Origin: Chloroflexota bacterium
GTDB taxonomy: Bacteria; Chloroflexota; Limnocylindria; Limnocylindrales; CSP1-4
Assembly (NCBI GenBank): GCA_003157175.1
Contig: PMIQ01000140.1
Span: 1-7,660 of the forward strand
Direction: 5' to 3'
DNA length: 7,660 nt
In this document: positions 1 through 6,438 of the stretch, piece by piece
Numbering within the stretch: the first letter of the stretch is position 1
Layout of the letters: every line of letters begins with the position of its first letter
Notes under the pieces: model-generated
What the model was told of the DNA's origin: nothing
Seen by the model: only the letters and a program-made list of their open reading frames with translations
Databases searched by the model: none
Program-made: the position numbers and the translations under genes

Positions 1-1344
1 GCCGCCCGCGCCACTCAGCTGGCGGGGCGCGGCGGCGGCACGGCGATCACGGGCATGATCGCCCGCCGGGTGGATCCGAACATCCTCCGGAAGGTCGTCC
101 TCGACCGCGGCGAGCCCGTGGTTGCGATCACCGGCAGCAACGGCAAGACGACCACCGCCCGCTTCACCGCCGCGCTCCTTCGCGGCGAGGGCGTGACCGT
201 CAGCCACAATTCGGCCGGCGCCAACCTCGTGCAGGGCGTCACGAGCCTCGCCGTCAGCTATGCCAGCATCCGCGGCCGGCTCCCCACAGGCGTTCTCGTC
301 GTCGAAGTCGACGAGGGCGCGCTGCCCAAGGTCGCGCCGGAGCTGGCGCCGCGGGCACTCCTCGTGACGGACCTCTTCCGCGATCAACTGGATCGATTCG
401 GCGAGATCTACGCCGTGGCCGACGCGATCGAATCGGTCGCGGTCGCGCTGCCGCCCGATGCCGCCCTGATCGTCAACGCCGACGACCCGATGGTCGCCAC
501 CATGGCGTCCGAGCGTGAAGGCGTGCGCGTCACCTTCGGGCTCGAGCTCGACCGCTCGACCGACCAGATCACCCGCGCCGCCGACACGATCCGCTGCCCC
601 AAGTGCAGGGCGGACCTGACGTACAACCACGTGTACCTCTCCCACATGGGCGACTATCGGTGCGCCGCCTGCGGCTTTGCGCGCCCCAAGCTTGACGTCG
701 CGGTGACTTCGCTGGAGGTCGCCGGCCTGGATCGCACGCGCTGCGAGATCAGGACGCCTTCGGGCAACCTGGCGCTCGATATCCCGCAGTCGGGTGTGCA
801 CATCGCCTACGACGCGGCCGGTGCGATCGCGATCCTCGTCGGGCTCGGCGTCCCGCTCGAGCATGCCGCCGAATCGCTGGCTTCGGTCGGCCCGGCCTTC
901 GGCCGCCTGGAGAAGATCGACGCCGACGGTCGAGCGATCGTCCTCGCCTTCGCCAAGAACCCGACTTCGTACAACACGACGCTGCGCGCGCTGGCGACCG
1001 AGGGCGAGCCGCGTCAGCTGCTGATTGCCGCCTCGAACACCCTGGTCGACGGCGAGGACTTCGGCTGGCTGTGGGACGTCGACTTCGAATCGATGGCCCC
1101 GGGGGTCGAACGGGCGGTCGTCTCCGGCACCCGGGCGGACGAGCTGGCGAACCGGCTCAAGTACGCCGGCCTGTCGCCGCGCAAGATGACCGTCGTCGAG
1201 GATCGATGCGACGCTCTCGAGGCCGCGCTGGGCGGGCTGCCGGCCGATCGGCGACTGGTCGTGCTCTCCGGCTACACGCCGTTGATCGAGCTTCGCAACG
1301 AGATGCGGCGGCGGGGCTGGACCGGGAGATACTGGGAAGTATGA
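1..1344 (+). CDS. murT: MurT, lipid II isoglutaminyl synthase ATPase subunit (5' partial)
   Basis: Mur-ligase-like subunit that uses ATP to activate the alpha-carboxylate of D-Glu in the lipid II stem peptide. GatD supplies ammonia, so D-Glu becomes D-isoglutamine at the cytoplasmic face of the membrane. Numbering from the first visible codon, the P-loop GSNGKTTT is near codons 45-52, and the NADDP motif is at about 477-491. A zinc ribbon typical of MurT and absent from MurC-F has Cys at codons 199, 202, 221 and 224. The C-terminal DUF1727-type domain carries AKNPTSYN and DGEDFGWLWDVDFE; an Asp in this conserved segment of MurT proteins is thought to complete the GatD catalytic triad. The frame is open to base 1. 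The ATG at position 55 falls inside the conserved stretch equivalent to QIARKVD of S. aureus MurT as I recall it, so it is internal, and the true start lies upstream of the window. The stop overlaps the gatD start by ATGA. Confidence 0.95.
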   Translation, partial: AARATQLAGRGGGTAITGMIARRVDPNILRKVVLDRGEPVVAITGSNGKTTTARFTAALLRGEGVTVSHNSAGANLVQGVTSLAVSYASIRGRLPTGVLVVEVDEGALPKVAPELAPRALLVTDLFRDQLDRFGEIYAVADAIESVAVALPPDAALIVNADDPMVATMASEREGVRVTFGLELDRSTDQITRAADTIRCPKCRADLTYNHVYLSHMGDYRCAACGFARPKLDVAVTSLEVAGLDRTRCEIRTPSGNLALDIPQSGVHIAYDAAGAIAILVGLGVPLEHAAESLASVGPAFGRLEKIDADGRAIVLAFAKNPTSYNTTLRALATEGEPRQLLIAASNTLVDGEDFGWLWDVDFESMAPGVERAVVSGTRADELANRLKYAGLSPRKMTVVEDRCDALEAALGGLPADRRLVVLSGYTPLIELRNEMRRRGWTGRYWEV

Positions 1345-2249
1345 GCAAGCCTAAGCCGCTCGAGCCGAAAGCCCCGGAGCCGGAAGTCCCCGAGCCGAGC
1401 CGCACCCCCGCCAGATCGCGCCGGCGACCCGAGGAACACGACCACCGTCCGCTGCGGATCGCCCACCTGTACCCGTCCCTCCTGAACGTGGCCGGGGACG
1501 GCGGCAATCTGATCGCCATCGCCCAGCGCGCCAAGTGGCGGGGGATTCCCGTGGAGGTCACGGCGGTTGAGAAGGTCGACACGCCGGACTTCCGCAAGTT
1601 CGACGTGGTCCTGTTCCACGGCGGGCAGGACGTCGAGATGGCGGTCGCGGCCGATGACTTCGCGAAGAAGGCGCCGTCGCTGCGCGAGGCGGTCGACGAG
1701 GGGGTCCTGGTCTTTGCCGTGTGCGCGGGGCTGCAGCTGTTGGGCCACCGTTACATATCGAACGCGGGCGAGGAGATGGTCGGGGCCGGGATCCTGGATC
1801 TGGAGACGCGCGGCGGGCCGCAGCGCTTCATGCAGCACGCCGCCTGCAAGGTGACGATCGACGGCGCCACGGAGACGGTGGTGGGCTTCGAAAACCACTC
1901 CGGTCTCACGGAGCTTGGGCCGGGCTGCGAGCCGTTTGGCCACGTGATCGCGGGCGCCGGCAACAACGGCAAGGACGGCCTGGAGGGCGCGCGGGCGGGC
2001 AACGTCTTTGCCACGTACCTGCATGGCCCGGTGCTACCGAAGAATCCGTGGCTCACGGATCGACTGATCGAGATCGCGGTGTCTCGGGCGGAAGGTGCGC
2101 CGTTCACTCTCGCCCCGCTGGACGACCAGCTGGAGCTGCGCGCCCATGAGGTCGCCCTGGCCAAGGCCATGGCTAACCGCGGCCACCGCACCGCCCTCGA
2201 GCCGGCGCGGCTGGTTCGCGGCCGGAAGGATCGCGGCCGGAAGAAGTAG
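1341..2249 (+). CDS. gatD: GatD, lipid II isoglutaminyl synthase glutaminase subunit
   Basis: Class I (triad) glutamine amidotransferase of the CobB/CobQ-like group. It hydrolyses glutamine and passes ammonia to MurT for amidation of lipid II D-Glu. The 302-residue product has the domain start LRIAHLYPSLLNVAGDGGN (residues 38-56), FHGGQDVE (92-99), the nucleophile Cys128 in VCAGLQLLGH, the family motif FENHSG (183-188) and the catalytic His228 in ATYLHGP. The start is the ATG that overlaps the murT stop (ATGA), the usual arrangement for this translationally coupled pair; no other in-frame start precedes the domain. Unlike S. aureus GatD, whose amidotransferase fold begins almost at residue 1, this protein has about 37 extra N-terminal residues rich in Pro and Glu followed by Arg. 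It also has a basic C-terminal tail (RGRKDRGRKK) encoded by a small tandem duplication. Function is very likely; the roles of the tails are unknown. Confidence 0.95.
   Translation: MSKPKPLEPKAPEPEVPEPSRTPARSRRRPEEHDHRPLRIAHLYPSLLNVAGDGGNLIAIAQRAKWRGIPVEVTAVEKVDTPDFRKFDVVLFHGGQDVEMAVAADDFAKKAPSLREAVDEGVLVFAVCAGLQLLGHRYISNAGEEMVGAGILDLETRGGPQRFMQHAACKVTIDGATETVVGFENHSGLTELGPGCEPFGHVIAGAGNNGKDGLEGARAGNVFATYLHGPVLPKNPWLTDRLIEIAVSRAEGAPFTLAPLDDQLELRAHEVALAKAMANRGHRTALEPARLVRGRKDRGRKK
2216..2243 (+). repeat. 13-bp direct repeat at the 3' end of gatD
   Basis: TCGCGGCCGGAAG occurs at 2216-2228 and again at 2231-2243, a period of 15 bases that keeps the reading frame. It encodes the repeated RGRK of the GatD C-terminus (RGRKDRGRKK). 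It looks like a short in-frame slippage duplication and is not part of the amidotransferase core. Confidence 0.8.
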
Positions 2250-2293
2250 GAGCCACGCCGCGCGCTGCGCGCCCGGGGGCCGGGGCCGGGGAG

Positions 2294-2312
2294 GGCGGCA
2301 CCACTCGCCGCC
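2294..2312. other. Hairpin in the gatD-sigma factor gap
   Basis: The 132-base gap 2250-2381 begins with a very GC-rich stretch. Within it GGCGGC (2294-2299) can pair with GCCGCC (2307-2312) around a 7-nt loop. GCGCGC-type self-complementary sequence also lies at 2260-2272. No T-run follows, so this is not a canonical intrinsic terminator. It could still end or attenuate murT-gatD transcription, or be a chance product of composition. Confidence 0.3.
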
Positions 2313-2324
2313 GCGCGCCAAGAT

Positions 2325-2351
2325 TGAACGATTGAAGGCGGTTCGGTCGTA
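2325..2351 (+). promoter_or_regulatory. Possible ECF-type promoter upstream of the sigma factor gene
   Basis: TGAAC at 2325-2329 and CGTA at 2348-2351 resemble the GAAC and CGT elements of ECF promoters, 31 bases before the start codon. ECF sigma genes often drive their own promoter. The spacing of 18 is slightly longer than the usual 16-17, and a second TTGAA lies at 2332-2336, so the assignment is weak. It is the only AT-richer patch in the gap. Confidence 0.2.
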
Positions 2352-2370
2352 GATCGGGTACCGCAACCGC

Positions 2371-2378
2371 GAGGGAGA
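2371..2378 (+). promoter_or_regulatory. Ribosome binding site of the sigma factor gene
   Basis: GAGGGAGA is complementary to the 16S rRNA 3' end and lies 3-4 bases before the ATG at 2382. It supports that start for the sigma factor and independent translation of this operon from gatD. Confidence 0.6.
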
Positions 2379-2381
2379 CCG

Positions 2382-2903
2382 ATGATCGAGCTGGCAAGCG
2401 TGCAGCCGCGCGACGACGATCGCGTAGCGGAGCTGTTGCTGGCCGGCGTCCCAGAAGCTCACAGGCTGGCGTCGTCGATCCTGCGCGACCCGATCGGCGC
2501 CGAGGATGCCGTCCAGGAGGCGCTTCTGCGGGCCTGGAACAAGCGCCGGAGCATTCGGTTCGAGGCGGGCGAGCCGCATCGCTGGTTCATGCGGATCGTC
2601 GTCAACGTATGTCGGGACGAGCTTCGCCGGAGGCGCCGCCAGCCTGTCGCGACGTCCGAACCCGTAGCCGGGGCCGCCTGGGCGCCTGCCGATCGCAACG
2701 ACCTCGGTCGGGTCCTCCGGCGGCTGCGGGAGGACGAGCAGATCGTGCTGGGCCTCCGGTTCGGGCGCGATCTGACGGTCCCTCAGATCGCGGCTCAGTT
2801 GGGTCTGCCCGAGGGCACGGTCAAGTCCCGGCTTCACTACGCGCTTGAACACGTCCGGGCAGCGCTCGATGCCGAGCGCCGGGCGGAGGAGCAGAAACGA
2901 TGA
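2382..2903 (+). CDS. ECF-family RNA polymerase sigma factor
   Basis: A 173-residue sigma-70 family protein of ECF layout, with regions 2 and 4 only. Region 2 spans about residues 22-88 and includes RDPIGAEDAVQEALLRAW (core RNA polymerase binding and -10 recognition) and WFMRIVVNVCRDELRRRRR. A short linker (about 89-105) leads to region 4 (about 106-162), whose helix-turn-helix TVPQIAAQLGLPEGTVKSRL reads the -35 element. It should direct RNA polymerase to a small regulon. The last bases overlap the next gene by ATGA, so sigma factor and membrane partner are translationally coupled, a common arrangement for an ECF sigma and its regulator. I cannot assign an ECF group from sequence alone. The nearby ABC genes recall the SigY operon of Bacillus subtilis, but orthology to SigY is not shown. 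Confidence 0.93.
   Translation: MIELASVQPRDDDRVAELLLAGVPEAHRLASSILRDPIGAEDAVQEALLRAWNKRRSIRFEAGEPHRWFMRIVVNVCRDELRRRRRQPVATSEPVAGAAWAPADRNDLGRVLRRLREDEQIVLGLRFGRDLTVPQIAAQLGLPEGTVKSRLHYALEHVRAALDAERRAEEQKR
2885..2890 (+). promoter_or_regulatory. Ribosome binding site of the Asp-box membrane protein
   Basis: GGAGGA lies 9 bases before the ATG at 2900, inside the end of the sigma factor gene. It supports the overlapping start, which shares ATGA with the sigma factor stop. Confidence 0.6.
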
Positions 2904-4285
2904 ACGCACCCGATCTCGAGACGATGCTTCGGTCCTACTACGGCAGGTTCGCGCCGGACGACTCAACCCGGGTCGTGCTGGCCTCGCGGACGCTGCTGGA
3001 CGAAGCGCGCGATCAGCGGCCGGTTCGTCCGCTTTGGGCGAGCTCGAGACTGGTCGCGGCGCTGGCCGTCGCCGCTCTCCTGCTGGCGGCCTGGCATTGG
3101 TCCATCGTCGGACCCACGGCGAAGCCGGTTACGGGCCCGAGCGCCGGCCCAACGTACGACATCACGGTCGCCAACGCGGAGGTCAGCGATGCCGGAATGA
3201 CCCGGGCCGGCGTGCTCTGGACCGTGTTGAACCAGCGGCTCAGCATCTCAACGGACCACGGTCGTACCTGGCGTAATAGCTCGCTCCCGATTCCATATGC
3301 GAACGGATCGATCGCCGTCGTCGACCCCGCGCACGCCTGGTTCCTCGACGAGGCCTCCATGGATCCACATTTCACTGTCGACCGCACTTCCGACGGGGGA
3401 GCGACCTGGCAGTCCACAGTCCTTCCCGTGACGATCGGCGACGGATCCGACGGCACCCACACCGTCTGGCCTGGGAACCTCTACTTCGTCGACGATCGCG
3501 TTGGGTTCGCCGTGCTCATGACCTCGGAGACCGGGCTCGCCACCATCGTTCGCACGGAGGACGGCGGGGCAACGTGGGCCGTGACCGGCACGACGGCCAC
3601 CTTCTCCGACGGCATCGTCCCAGTGGACGCGAACACGCTGTGGGTTGCCAACGGCGGAGAGCCCGCCGGTTCATACATCCCAGCGCGGCCCCTGCTGCAG
3701 GTCAGCCGCGACGCGGGTGCCACCTGGTCGAACGTTTCGTTGCCTGGCCTGGGCGATACTGCCAGCGTGCCCGCGCCAAGCGTCGAGCCGACCGGCGATA
3801 CGACCGGTCTATCGGTGCCCGGCGCGTCCACAGGCGGAGTGACGTTCCTGAGCGCCAGCCAAGGCTTCGTGGCCGTCGACGTGGGCACGAGTTCCACGTC
3901 GGAGACGCGCTACTACCGCACGGCGGATGGCGGCCGAACCTGGTCGCAGGTCGGGACGTTCGGGCAGGGGGCGTGGGTCGCTCCGTTCTTCCTCGACGCG
4001 GAGCATTGGTACCAACCCAATCTTGCTTACGTGCCGGGCACCGCTCAGTCCGGACCCCGGGTGACCACGCAAGGTCTGGCGGTCACATCCGACGGCGGAC
4101 AAACCTGGACGGCCACCGACGAGAACGGGTTGTCCGGCAGGCCGATCCAGACGTTCTGGACCGCGGACGGTCAGAACGACGCGGCGCTCGGCTTGGCCCA
4201 ATCTTCTGAGCCAAGCCGGCTCGCCCTGTTCCTCTCGTGGGATGGCGGCAAGACCTGGCAGCCTGCGGACTTCGCCGCCCACTGA
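2900..4285 (+). CDS. Single-pass membrane protein with seven Asp-box (BNR) repeats; possible ECF sigma partner
   Basis: A 461-residue protein with three parts. Residues 1-49 form a charged, probably helical cytoplasmic segment. Residues 50-70 form one transmembrane helix (LVAALAVAALLLAAW). Residues 71-461 form an outer region after a Gly/Pro/Thr linker. Seven Asp-box motifs (S/T-x-D-x-G-x-T-W) lie at residues 117-124, 163-170, 219-226, 269-276, 341-348, 396-403 and 446-453, spaced 46-72 residues apart. Such motifs mark blades of BNR/sialidase-like and YCF48-like beta-propellers, so a propeller outside the membrane is expected. I see no FRIP-type sialidase motif, so an enzyme call is not justified. 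The membrane topology and overlap with the sigma gene suggest a surface sensor or anti-sigma role. The short cytoplasmic segment has no HxxxCxxC zinc anti-sigma motif, so that role is inference. Confidence 0.85.
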   Translation: MNAPDLETMLRSYYGRFAPDDSTRVVLASRTLLDEARDQRPVRPLWASSRLVAALAVAALLLAAWHWSIVGPTAKPVTGPSAGPTYDITVANAEVSDAGMTRAGVLWTVLNQRLSISTDHGRTWRNSSLPIPYANGSIAVVDPAHAWFLDEASMDPHFTVDRTSDGGATWQSTVLPVTIGDGSDGTHTVWPGNLYFVDDRVGFAVLMTSETGLATIVRTEDGGATWAVTGTTATFSDGIVPVDANTLWVANGGEPAGSYIPARPLLQVSRDAGATWSNVSLPGLGDTASVPAPSVEPTGDTTGLSVPGASTGGVTFLSASQGFVAVDVGTSSTSETRYYRTADGGRTWSQVGTFGQGAWVAPFFLDAEHWYQPNLAYVPGTAQSGPRVTTQGLAVTSDGGQTWTATDENGLSGRPIQTFWTADGQNDAALGLAQSSEPSRLALFLSWDGGKTWQPADFAAH

Positions 4286-4289
4286 CGCC

Positions 4290-4308
4290 CCCAGCGCGGA
4301 CTGCTGGG
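4290..4308. terminator. Possible bidirectional terminator between convergent genes
   Basis: The 36-base gap between the convergent Asp-box protein and ABC permease genes holds CCCAGC (4290-4295) and GCTGGG (4303-4308), a perfect 6-bp stem with a 7-nt loop. Position favours a shared terminator. No T-run follows on either strand, so it would be a non-canonical one, as is common in high-GC genomes. Confidence 0.4.
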
Positions 4309-4321
4309 CCGCCCCTCCCCG

Positions 4322-5092
4322 CTACAGCTCCTGCCGCCGGAAGGCCAGCCACGTGACACCGAAGAGCGCCGGCACCACGGCGATGTTGAAGAGCAGCGGG
4401 CCCAGGAAGTTGCCGGCGTCCTCGCCGAGGGCGAGGTTCGAAGCGGGGGTCAGGAGCGCCAGCGGCGACCACGGCCCGATGACGGGGATGGTGGCGAGGA
4501 TGCCAAGGACCAGCAGCGCCACCATACCGAGGCCCGCCGCGGCGATTGCCGATCGCGAGATCGTGCTGCCCAGCAGCGTGATGGCGGTGAAGATGACAAG
4601 CGTCCACCACATGATCGCGGCCATCGCCACGTAGCCGTCCAGCGGGAAGGCGGATGGATACAGCACGGTGGTGTAGACGTAGCCCAGCCCGCACCCGAGG
4701 ATCACGGCCAAGCCCAGGTTGAGCGAGATCGCCGTCAGCTTGGCGGCCAGGAAGGCGGCCCGCGACGCCGGTTTGGTCATGATCATCCCGGCCGTGCCGC
4801 GCTCCTTCTCCCAGGCCACGGAGCCCATGCCGAGCAGCAGGGCACAGATCACGCCGAACTCGGAGAGGTTCTTGACGATCTGGGCGAGGTCGCCATTCAG
4901 CGAGGGCGGCGGCACGGCAATGGTGAAGCCGCCGCTCTGGCTGCCGACGGCGTCGATCAGCTCCTTCATGTAGCGATCGGTGAGCGGACCGAGGATCCCG
5001 AACAGAACGAAAACCGCCGCGACGGCGATCAGGCGGCCGGTCCGCAGCTGCTCGCGCAGCTCCTTGATCAGCAGCACTCGGAAACCCATCAT
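4322..5092 (-). CDS. ABC-2 type transporter permease (YxlG-like)
   Basis: A 256-residue integral membrane subunit of an ABC exporter. About six transmembrane segments can be drawn: residues 21-37, 78-94, 116-140, 155-177, 183-203 and 232-251. The cytoplasmic loop EKERGTAGMIMTKPASRAAFLAAK (95-118, quoted in part) is the conserved signature of the ABC2_membrane_2/NosY-like permeases. The chosen start at 5092 overlaps the ATPase stop by ATGA and has GGGAGGGG six bases upstream. A longer form from the ATG at 5119 would add nine residues and lacks this support; the ATG at 5089 is also possible. It should pair with the ATPase encoded just upstream. The substrate is unknown; relatives are often annotated for antibiotic or peptide export or immunity. 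Confidence 0.9.
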   Translation of the reverse strand: MMGFRVLLIKELREQLRTGRLIAVAAVFVLFGILGPLTDRYMKELIDAVGSQSGGFTIAVPPPSLNGDLAQIVKNLSEFGVICALLLGMGSVAWEKERGTAGMIMTKPASRAAFLAAKLTAISLNLGLAVILGCGLGYVYTTVLYPSAFPLDGYVAMAAIMWWTLVIFTAITLLGSTISRSAIAAAGLGMVALLVLGILATIPVIGPWSPLALLTPASNLALGEDAGNFLGPLLFNIAVVPALFGVTWLAFRRQEL

Positions 5093-6381
5093 CGCCGGCC
5101 CCTCCCATCGAGACCCCACGCCGGAATGACGACGGGCGGCGCGGTCTGCAGGCCGCTCTCGGCGACCAGGCGGAGGAAGACGTCTTCCAGGCTGGGTCGC
5201 GCCCGCTCGTACCGGACAAGGCTGACTCCGCTCGATATGACCAGCGGCAGGATGGCCGGCCCGGCGACCTTCGGATCGTTCACGAAGACTCGAACCGTGT
5301 CCGGGGTCGTTCGAACCTCCTGCGCCCAGGGCTGCCCGCGCATGGCGGCGGCCAGCCGTTCGATGGGGCCGTCCTGCTGCGGTTCGGGCTCCAGTTCGTA
5401 GATCGGCTGGGCGTAGCGGTCGAGCAGCTCGTCGATCGGACCTTCGACCACCAGGTGGCCGACGTTGAGGATGGCGACCCGATCGCAGACCCGCTCGACG
5501 TCGTTGAGGATGTGCGTGCTCATGAAGACCGTGGCCGTGCCGCGGAGCCGCGAGATGATCTCCAGGATGTCGCGGCGGCCCTCCGGATCGAGCGAGCTGA
5601 CCGGCTCGTCCAGGAAGAGGACGCGGGGCTGGTTGATCAGCGCCTGACCGATGCCGAGGCGCTGGCGCATCCCACCGGAGTAGCCGCCGATGCGCCGGTG
5701 GGCGGCGTCGGTCAGACCGACGATCTCCAGCACCTCACCGACCCGCTGCCGCAGCGCCGCCCCGTGGAGACCGTGCAGCTGGCCGACCATGTTGAGGAGC
5801 TCGCGGCCTCGCATCCAGCCGTAGAAGCGCGGGTCCTGGTCCAGGTACCCGATGTGGCGCGCCAGCTCGCCGCCCGTCCCGCCGATCCGCACGCCGGCGA
5901 CCGTGCCCGTGCCCTCGGTGGCTGTGGCGAGGCCTGCAAGGAGGCGCAGGGTCGTCGTCTTGCCGGCGCCGTTGGGTCCGAGGAAGCCGAAGACGCTGCC
6001 GCTCGGGACGGTCAGGTTCAGATGGTCGAGGGCGACGACGCCACGGGCGTAGCGCTTGGTGAGGCCGGTCGTGGAGATGGCCGCGTCGGTGGCCGCAGTG
6101 AGCCGGGGCCACGTGGCGAGAATGCGGGCGATCGACTCCGCCGGAGCCGCGCCGCCGCCGACCTCAGCTGTGTCGGCCCCTCTCGATTCGTCGCGGCCGA
6201 CGAAGAAGTAGATCAGCGGCCCGACCACGTTGACGAAGACGATGATCAGCGCCCATAGGATCTTGCTGTCGCCGCGAACGCGGCGGTCCTCCTGGAAGAG
6301 GTCGTACAGCGCGTAGAGCATCAGCCCGACCTGGAGGATCAGGAGCGGCACCAACACAAGGGCAATCGTCGCTGCATCCAT
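5089..6381 (-). CDS. ABC transporter ATPase fused to an N-terminal PLDc_N (YxlE-like) membrane domain
   Basis: A 430-residue protein. Residues 1-66 are a two-helix membrane domain (helices about 5-27 and 41-61) with LYDLF, FVNVVGPLIYFFVGRDE and a charged loop between. This is the pattern of the PLDc_N family (PF13396) and of Bacillus YxlE. After a linker (about 67-103) comes a complete ABC ATPase: Walker A GPNGAGKTT (135-143), Q-loop Gln182, signature YSGGMRQR (234-241), Walker B VLFLDEP (254-260) with Glu259, D-loop SSLDP, and switch His290. A C-terminal extension (about 325-405) ends in the LEDVFLRLV motif seen in exporter ATPases. No in-frame ATG or obvious alternative start lies between the two domains, so the fusion looks real. 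The protein would energise the permease encoded next. The start at 6381 has no clear Shine-Dalgarno. Confidence 0.92.
   Translation of the reverse strand: MDAATIALVLVPLLILQVGLMLYALYDLFQEDRRVRGDSKILWALIIVFVNVVGPLIYFFVGRDESRGADTAEVGGGAAPAESIARILATWPRLTAATDAAISTTGLTKRYARGVVALDHLNLTVPSGSVFGFLGPNGAGKTTTLRLLAGLATATEGTGTVAGVRIGGTGGELARHIGYLDQDPRFYGWMRGRELLNMVGQLHGLHGAALRQRVGEVLEIVGLTDAAHRRIGGYSGGMRQRLGIGQALINQPRVLFLDEPVSSLDPEGRRDILEIISRLRGTATVFMSTHILNDVERVCDRVAILNVGHLVVEGPIDELLDRYAQPIYELEPEPQQDGPIERLAAAMRGQPWAQEVRTTPDTVRVFVNDPKVAGPAILPLVISSGVSLVRYERARPSLEDVFLRLVAESGLQTAPPVVIPAWGLDGRGRR
5099..5106 (-). promoter_or_regulatory. Ribosome binding site deciding the permease start
   Basis: Read on the minus strand this is GGGAGGGG, six bases before the ATG at 5092 and inside the end of the ATPase gene. 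It favours 5092 over the upstream ATG at 5119. Confidence 0.6.
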
Positions 6382-6438
6382 GGACCAGAGTTTGCCACGG
6401 GACGCCTCCGCCGGCTGGACTGCGGCGCGTGTCCGGTG
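6382..6438 (-). other. 57-base gap between Nudix and ABC ATPase genes
   Basis: I see no terminator, convincing promoter or Shine-Dalgarno here. The ATPase may be translated from the operon message by another route, or from a nearby unrecognised promoter. Confidence 0.4.

Noticed and set aside
55..57. ATG at 55 as the murT start
   Set aside because: The frame is open upstream to base 1 and the upstream residues fit the conserved MurT N-terminal region, so this Met is internal.
1272..2024. Minus-strand open frame of 250 codons opposite gatD
   Set aside because: Antisense to the GatD catalytic core, with no recognisable domain.
2034..2966. Long minus-strand open frame (310 codons) opposite gatD, the gap and the sigma gene
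   Set aside because: It runs antisense to clear GatD and sigma coding sequence, its product is Arg/Pro-rich with no motif, and high-GC DNA commonly gives such open antisense frames.
2900..4285. Sialidase (neuraminidase) annotation for the Asp-box protein
   Set aside because: Asp-boxes occur in many non-enzymatic propellers and no FRIP-type motif was visible; only a structural call is justified.
4083..5219. Minus-strand open frame of 378 codons overlapping the permease in another frame
   Set aside because: The permease frame gives convincing membrane helices and the EKERGT motif; this frame gives Arg/Gly-rich low-complexity protein.
5455..6258. Plus-strand open frame of 267 codons opposite the ABC ATPase
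   Set aside because: Antisense to intact Walker A, signature and Walker B motifs; the product is Asp/Ala/Val-rich with no family resemblance.
5089..6381. Phospholipase D or cardiolipin synthase activity from the PLDc_N domain
   Set aside because: Only the N-terminal helices are present; no HxKxxxxD catalytic motif is in the protein.
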